Shown: positions 62,571 to 64,000 of the stretch, in pieces
How the letters are laid out: each line of letters opens with the position of its first letter
Numbering within the stretch: the first letter of the stretch is position 1
Origin: Flavobacterium enshiense DK69
GTDB lineage: Bacteria > Bacteroidota > Bacteroidia > Flavobacteriales > Flavobacteriaceae
Length of the DNA stretch: 64,000 nucleotides
Assembly (NCBI RefSeq): GCF_000498495.1
Contig: NZ_AVCS01000004.1
Coordinates: 62,001-126,000 of the forward strand
Direction: 5' to 3'
Translations under genes and position numbers: made by a program
The notes under the pieces: model-generated
What the model was told of the DNA's origin: nothing
The model's database searches: none
Seen by the model: the letters and a program-made list of their open reading frames with translations, nothing else

Positions 62571-63362
62571 ATGTCAGCAAATTTAGTAGTACCTACAATG
62601 GCCGAAATGATGGCTCAAGGCAAACAACCGGATGTGTTATTTTGGGTTGGTTGTTCAGGTAGTTTTGATGATAGAGCTAAAAAGATCACAAAAGCATTTG
62701 TAAAACTTTTAAATCAGGCCAACGTTTCGTTTGCGGTTTTGGGCACTGAAGAAAGCTGTACAGGAGACCCCGCTAAAAGAGCAGGTAACGAGTTTTTGTT
62801 TCAGATGCAGGCGATGACTAATATTGAGGTGATGAATGCTTATGAGGTGAAAAAAATCGTTACAGCTTGTCCACATTGCTTTAATACCATTAAAAATGAA
62901 TATCCTGAATTGGGTGGGAAATATGAAGTGGTTCACCATACTGAATTTTTAAAATCATTGTTAGACGAAGGACGTTTATCAATTGAAGGAGGCCAGTTCA
63001 AAGGTAAAAGAATCACATTCCATGATCCTTGTTATTTAGGCCGTGCTAATAATGTGTATGAAGCTCCACGTGATTTAATCCAAAAATTGGACGCCGAATT
63101 GGTGGAAATGAAACGTTCAAAAAGAAACGGTTTATGTTGTGGAGCAGGAGGTGCTCAAATGTTCAAAGAGCCTGAAAAAGGTGACAAGGATATAAATGTA
63201 GAGCGTACAGAAGATGCATTGGAAACCCAACCAGATATTATTGCCGCAGGTTGTCCGTTCTGTAATACGATGTTAACCGACGGTATCAAGTTTAAGGAAA
63301 AAGAAGGTTCAATTAAAGTAATGGACGTTGCTGAATTGATTGCCAACGCTCAGGATTTATAA
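62571..63362 (+). CDS. HdrB-like FeS (CCG-domain) protein
   Basis: Cytoplasmic protein of 263 residues with two cysteine-rich CCG-type domains like heterodisulfide reductase B, LutA or GlpC: WVGCSGSFDDRAK near residue 26, SCTGDPAKRAG, ACPHCFNTIKNEYP near 95, then FHDPCYLGRANN, GLCCGAGGAQM near 190 and GCPFCNTML. These Cys sets bind a non-cubane or 4Fe-4S cluster. It is the expected catalytic partner of the membrane FeS protein upstream; substrate is unknown. A terminator follows 22 bases downstream and ends the run that began with the amidases. Confidence 0.87.
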   Translation: MSANLVVPTMAEMMAQGKQPDVLFWVGCSGSFDDRAKKITKAFVKLLNQANVSFAVLGTEESCTGDPAKRAGNEFLFQMQAMTNIEVMNAYEVKKIVTACPHCFNTIKNEYPELGGKYEVVHHTEFLKSLLDEGRLSIEGGQFKGKRITFHDPCYLGRANNVYEAPRDLIQKLDAELVEMKRSKRNGLCCGAGGAQMFKEPEKGDKDINVERTEDALETQPDIIAAGCPFCNTMLTDGIKFKEKEGSIKVMDVAELIANAQDL

Positions 63363-63383
63363 GATTTTATCTTTTTAAATTAT

Positions 63384-63416
63384 AGAAAGCCACAATTATT
63401 TTGTGGCTTTTTTTTT
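63384..63416 (+). terminator. Terminator of amidase-FeS cluster
   Basis: AAAGCCACAA and TTGTGGCTTT form a 10-bp stem with a 5-base loop and a T run. Confidence 0.9.
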
Positions 63417-63443
63417 GTGATTTTTTTTGTCGGTATATTTTTG
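63414..63443 (+). promoter_or_regulatory. Promoter of last, partial gene
   Basis: TTTG (63414-63417), 18-base spacer, TATTTTTG (63436-63443). Predicted initiation near 63450 leaves a leader of about 105 bases before the ATG at 63555. Confidence 0.55.
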
Positions 63444-63554
63444 TTTTTTGTCGATTCGGGTGTTTTTTATCAGTTTTTATATCATTTAATCGGAATAATT
63501 CATTTGTAATGATTTCAAAAACTAACTTAGTTATACAATTAGAAACAAGGGGTC

Positions 63555-64000
63555 ATGAAACAAAATTACATAACAAAAACAGTATATGTGGCTACATTAC
63601 TGTTTATCCAGGTGGGGTATGCCCAAGTGGGAATAGGAACCACAAATCCATTATCAACATTGCATGTACAGGGTACGATGCGGGTGACAGATACGAATAA
63701 TACAACCGCTACGACAAAATTAACGGGAACTGATGCTTCCGGTATTTTGTGCGATATCAAAGTGGGACAGAATTTATACCTTGTTGGCAATGAGTTAAAT
63801 GGCAAAGATGGTGATAATTCTGTCTTTAAAGTTGCTTCTAAGACAATGGCACATACTACATCAAATTTTGAGTATAATGATTGGGATTTGAAGCTGACAA
63901 GTGACAATGCAGGTGTAGTTATAATGAGATTAGCCGCTACCGGTCCTATAAATGGTTTTGAAATTAGTGGAATTTCAGGGGGAACAAACGGAAGACATAT
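63555..64000 (+). CDS. Secreted protein, partial (window edge)
   Basis: The gene begins with ATG 63555 and is cut by the window end after 148 codons. The product has a signal peptide (TKTVYVATLLFIQVGYAQ) followed by VGIGTTNPLSTLHVQGTMRV, the start of many large Bacteroidota secreted or adhesin-type proteins that contain repetitive beta structure, sometimes with a tail-spike or type IX sorting end. The remaining part is rich in Thr, Asn and Gly. Function cannot be assigned from this part. Confidence 0.8.
   Translation, partial: MKQNYITKTVYVATLLFIQVGYAQVGIGTTNPLSTLHVQGTMRVTDTNNTTATTKLTGTDASGILCDIKVGQNLYLVGNELNGKDGDNSVFKVASKTMAHTTSNFEYNDWDLKLTSDNAGVVIMRLAATGPINGFEISGISGGTNGRH

Overview
The window is a 64 kb stretch of low-GC chromosome from a Bacteroidota bacterium, most likely a Flavobacterium or close relative in the Flavobacteriaceae. 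Reasons: many signal peptides end in A-Q, promoters match the Bacteroidota -7 element TAnnTTTG (sometimes with TTG or TTTG about 17-20 bp upstream), Shine-Dalgarno sequences are nearly absent, and the families are typical of the phylum (OMP_b-brl_3 TonB-type receptor, DUF4159, THUMP-like methyltransferase, paired amidase/MCE genes, paired M43 metalloproteases). I see no rRNA, insertion sequence, prophage or CRISPR array. Most of the window is core chromosome.

Layout. 1-1.5 kb: small secreted or membrane proteins and a perfect 50-bp palindrome. 1.5-8 kb: a five-gene plus-strand set in which every product carries a signal peptide: L-asparaginase, aspartate ammonia-lyase, OprO/P-type porin, glutaminase and a DUF481-type barrel. 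Together they would deaminate Asn, Asp and Gln outside the cytoplasm and release ammonia, fumarate and glutamate. 8-12 kb: translation factor EttA and a TPR hybrid histidine kinase. 12-22 kb: PAP2 phosphatase, DEAD-box helicase, histidine utilisation genes hutG and hutI, a DUF937-OmpA fusion, CorA and fumarase C. 22-33.6 kb: outer-membrane receptor, ArsC-like protein, CPBP protease with MenE, DoxX, M1 and S41 peptidases, and an acyl-CoA carboxylase beta subunit. 33.7-35.8 kb: a DUF47-Pit phosphate uptake operon behind three 11-bp direct repeats that look like a Pho box. 35.8-39.1 kb: NlpC/P60 hydrolase, thiolase, then a tRNA cluster (Ser-GCT, Pro-TGG, Arg-TCT) followed by a 58-codon membrane ORF and a decayed second tRNA-Arg copy. 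39-46.8 kb, minus strand: AI-2E-type permease and methyltransferase, two tandem M43 metalloprotease lipoproteins with near-identical terminators, and a tsaD-rsmE-DUF4159 operon. 46.9-54.6 kb, plus strand: a TamB-like protein with no canonical start codon for its membrane anchor, pfkA-gap, and an N-acetylglucosamine-kinase-like gene. 54.7-63.4 kb: RidA, LptD, and a divergent cluster of two amidases, an MCE/MlaD protein and an FeS membrane protein plus HdrB-like pair. A secreted protein gene runs off the right edge.

The most interesting items are the export-targeted Asn/Asp/Gln deamination operon (especially an aspartase with a signal peptide), the Pho-box-like repeats before DUF47-pit, the terminator hairpin that abuts the helicase start codon, the missing start codon of tamB, and the tRNA-Arg/pseudo-tRNA pair flanking a small ORF. 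All were read by eye; no database search, alignment or folding program was run.
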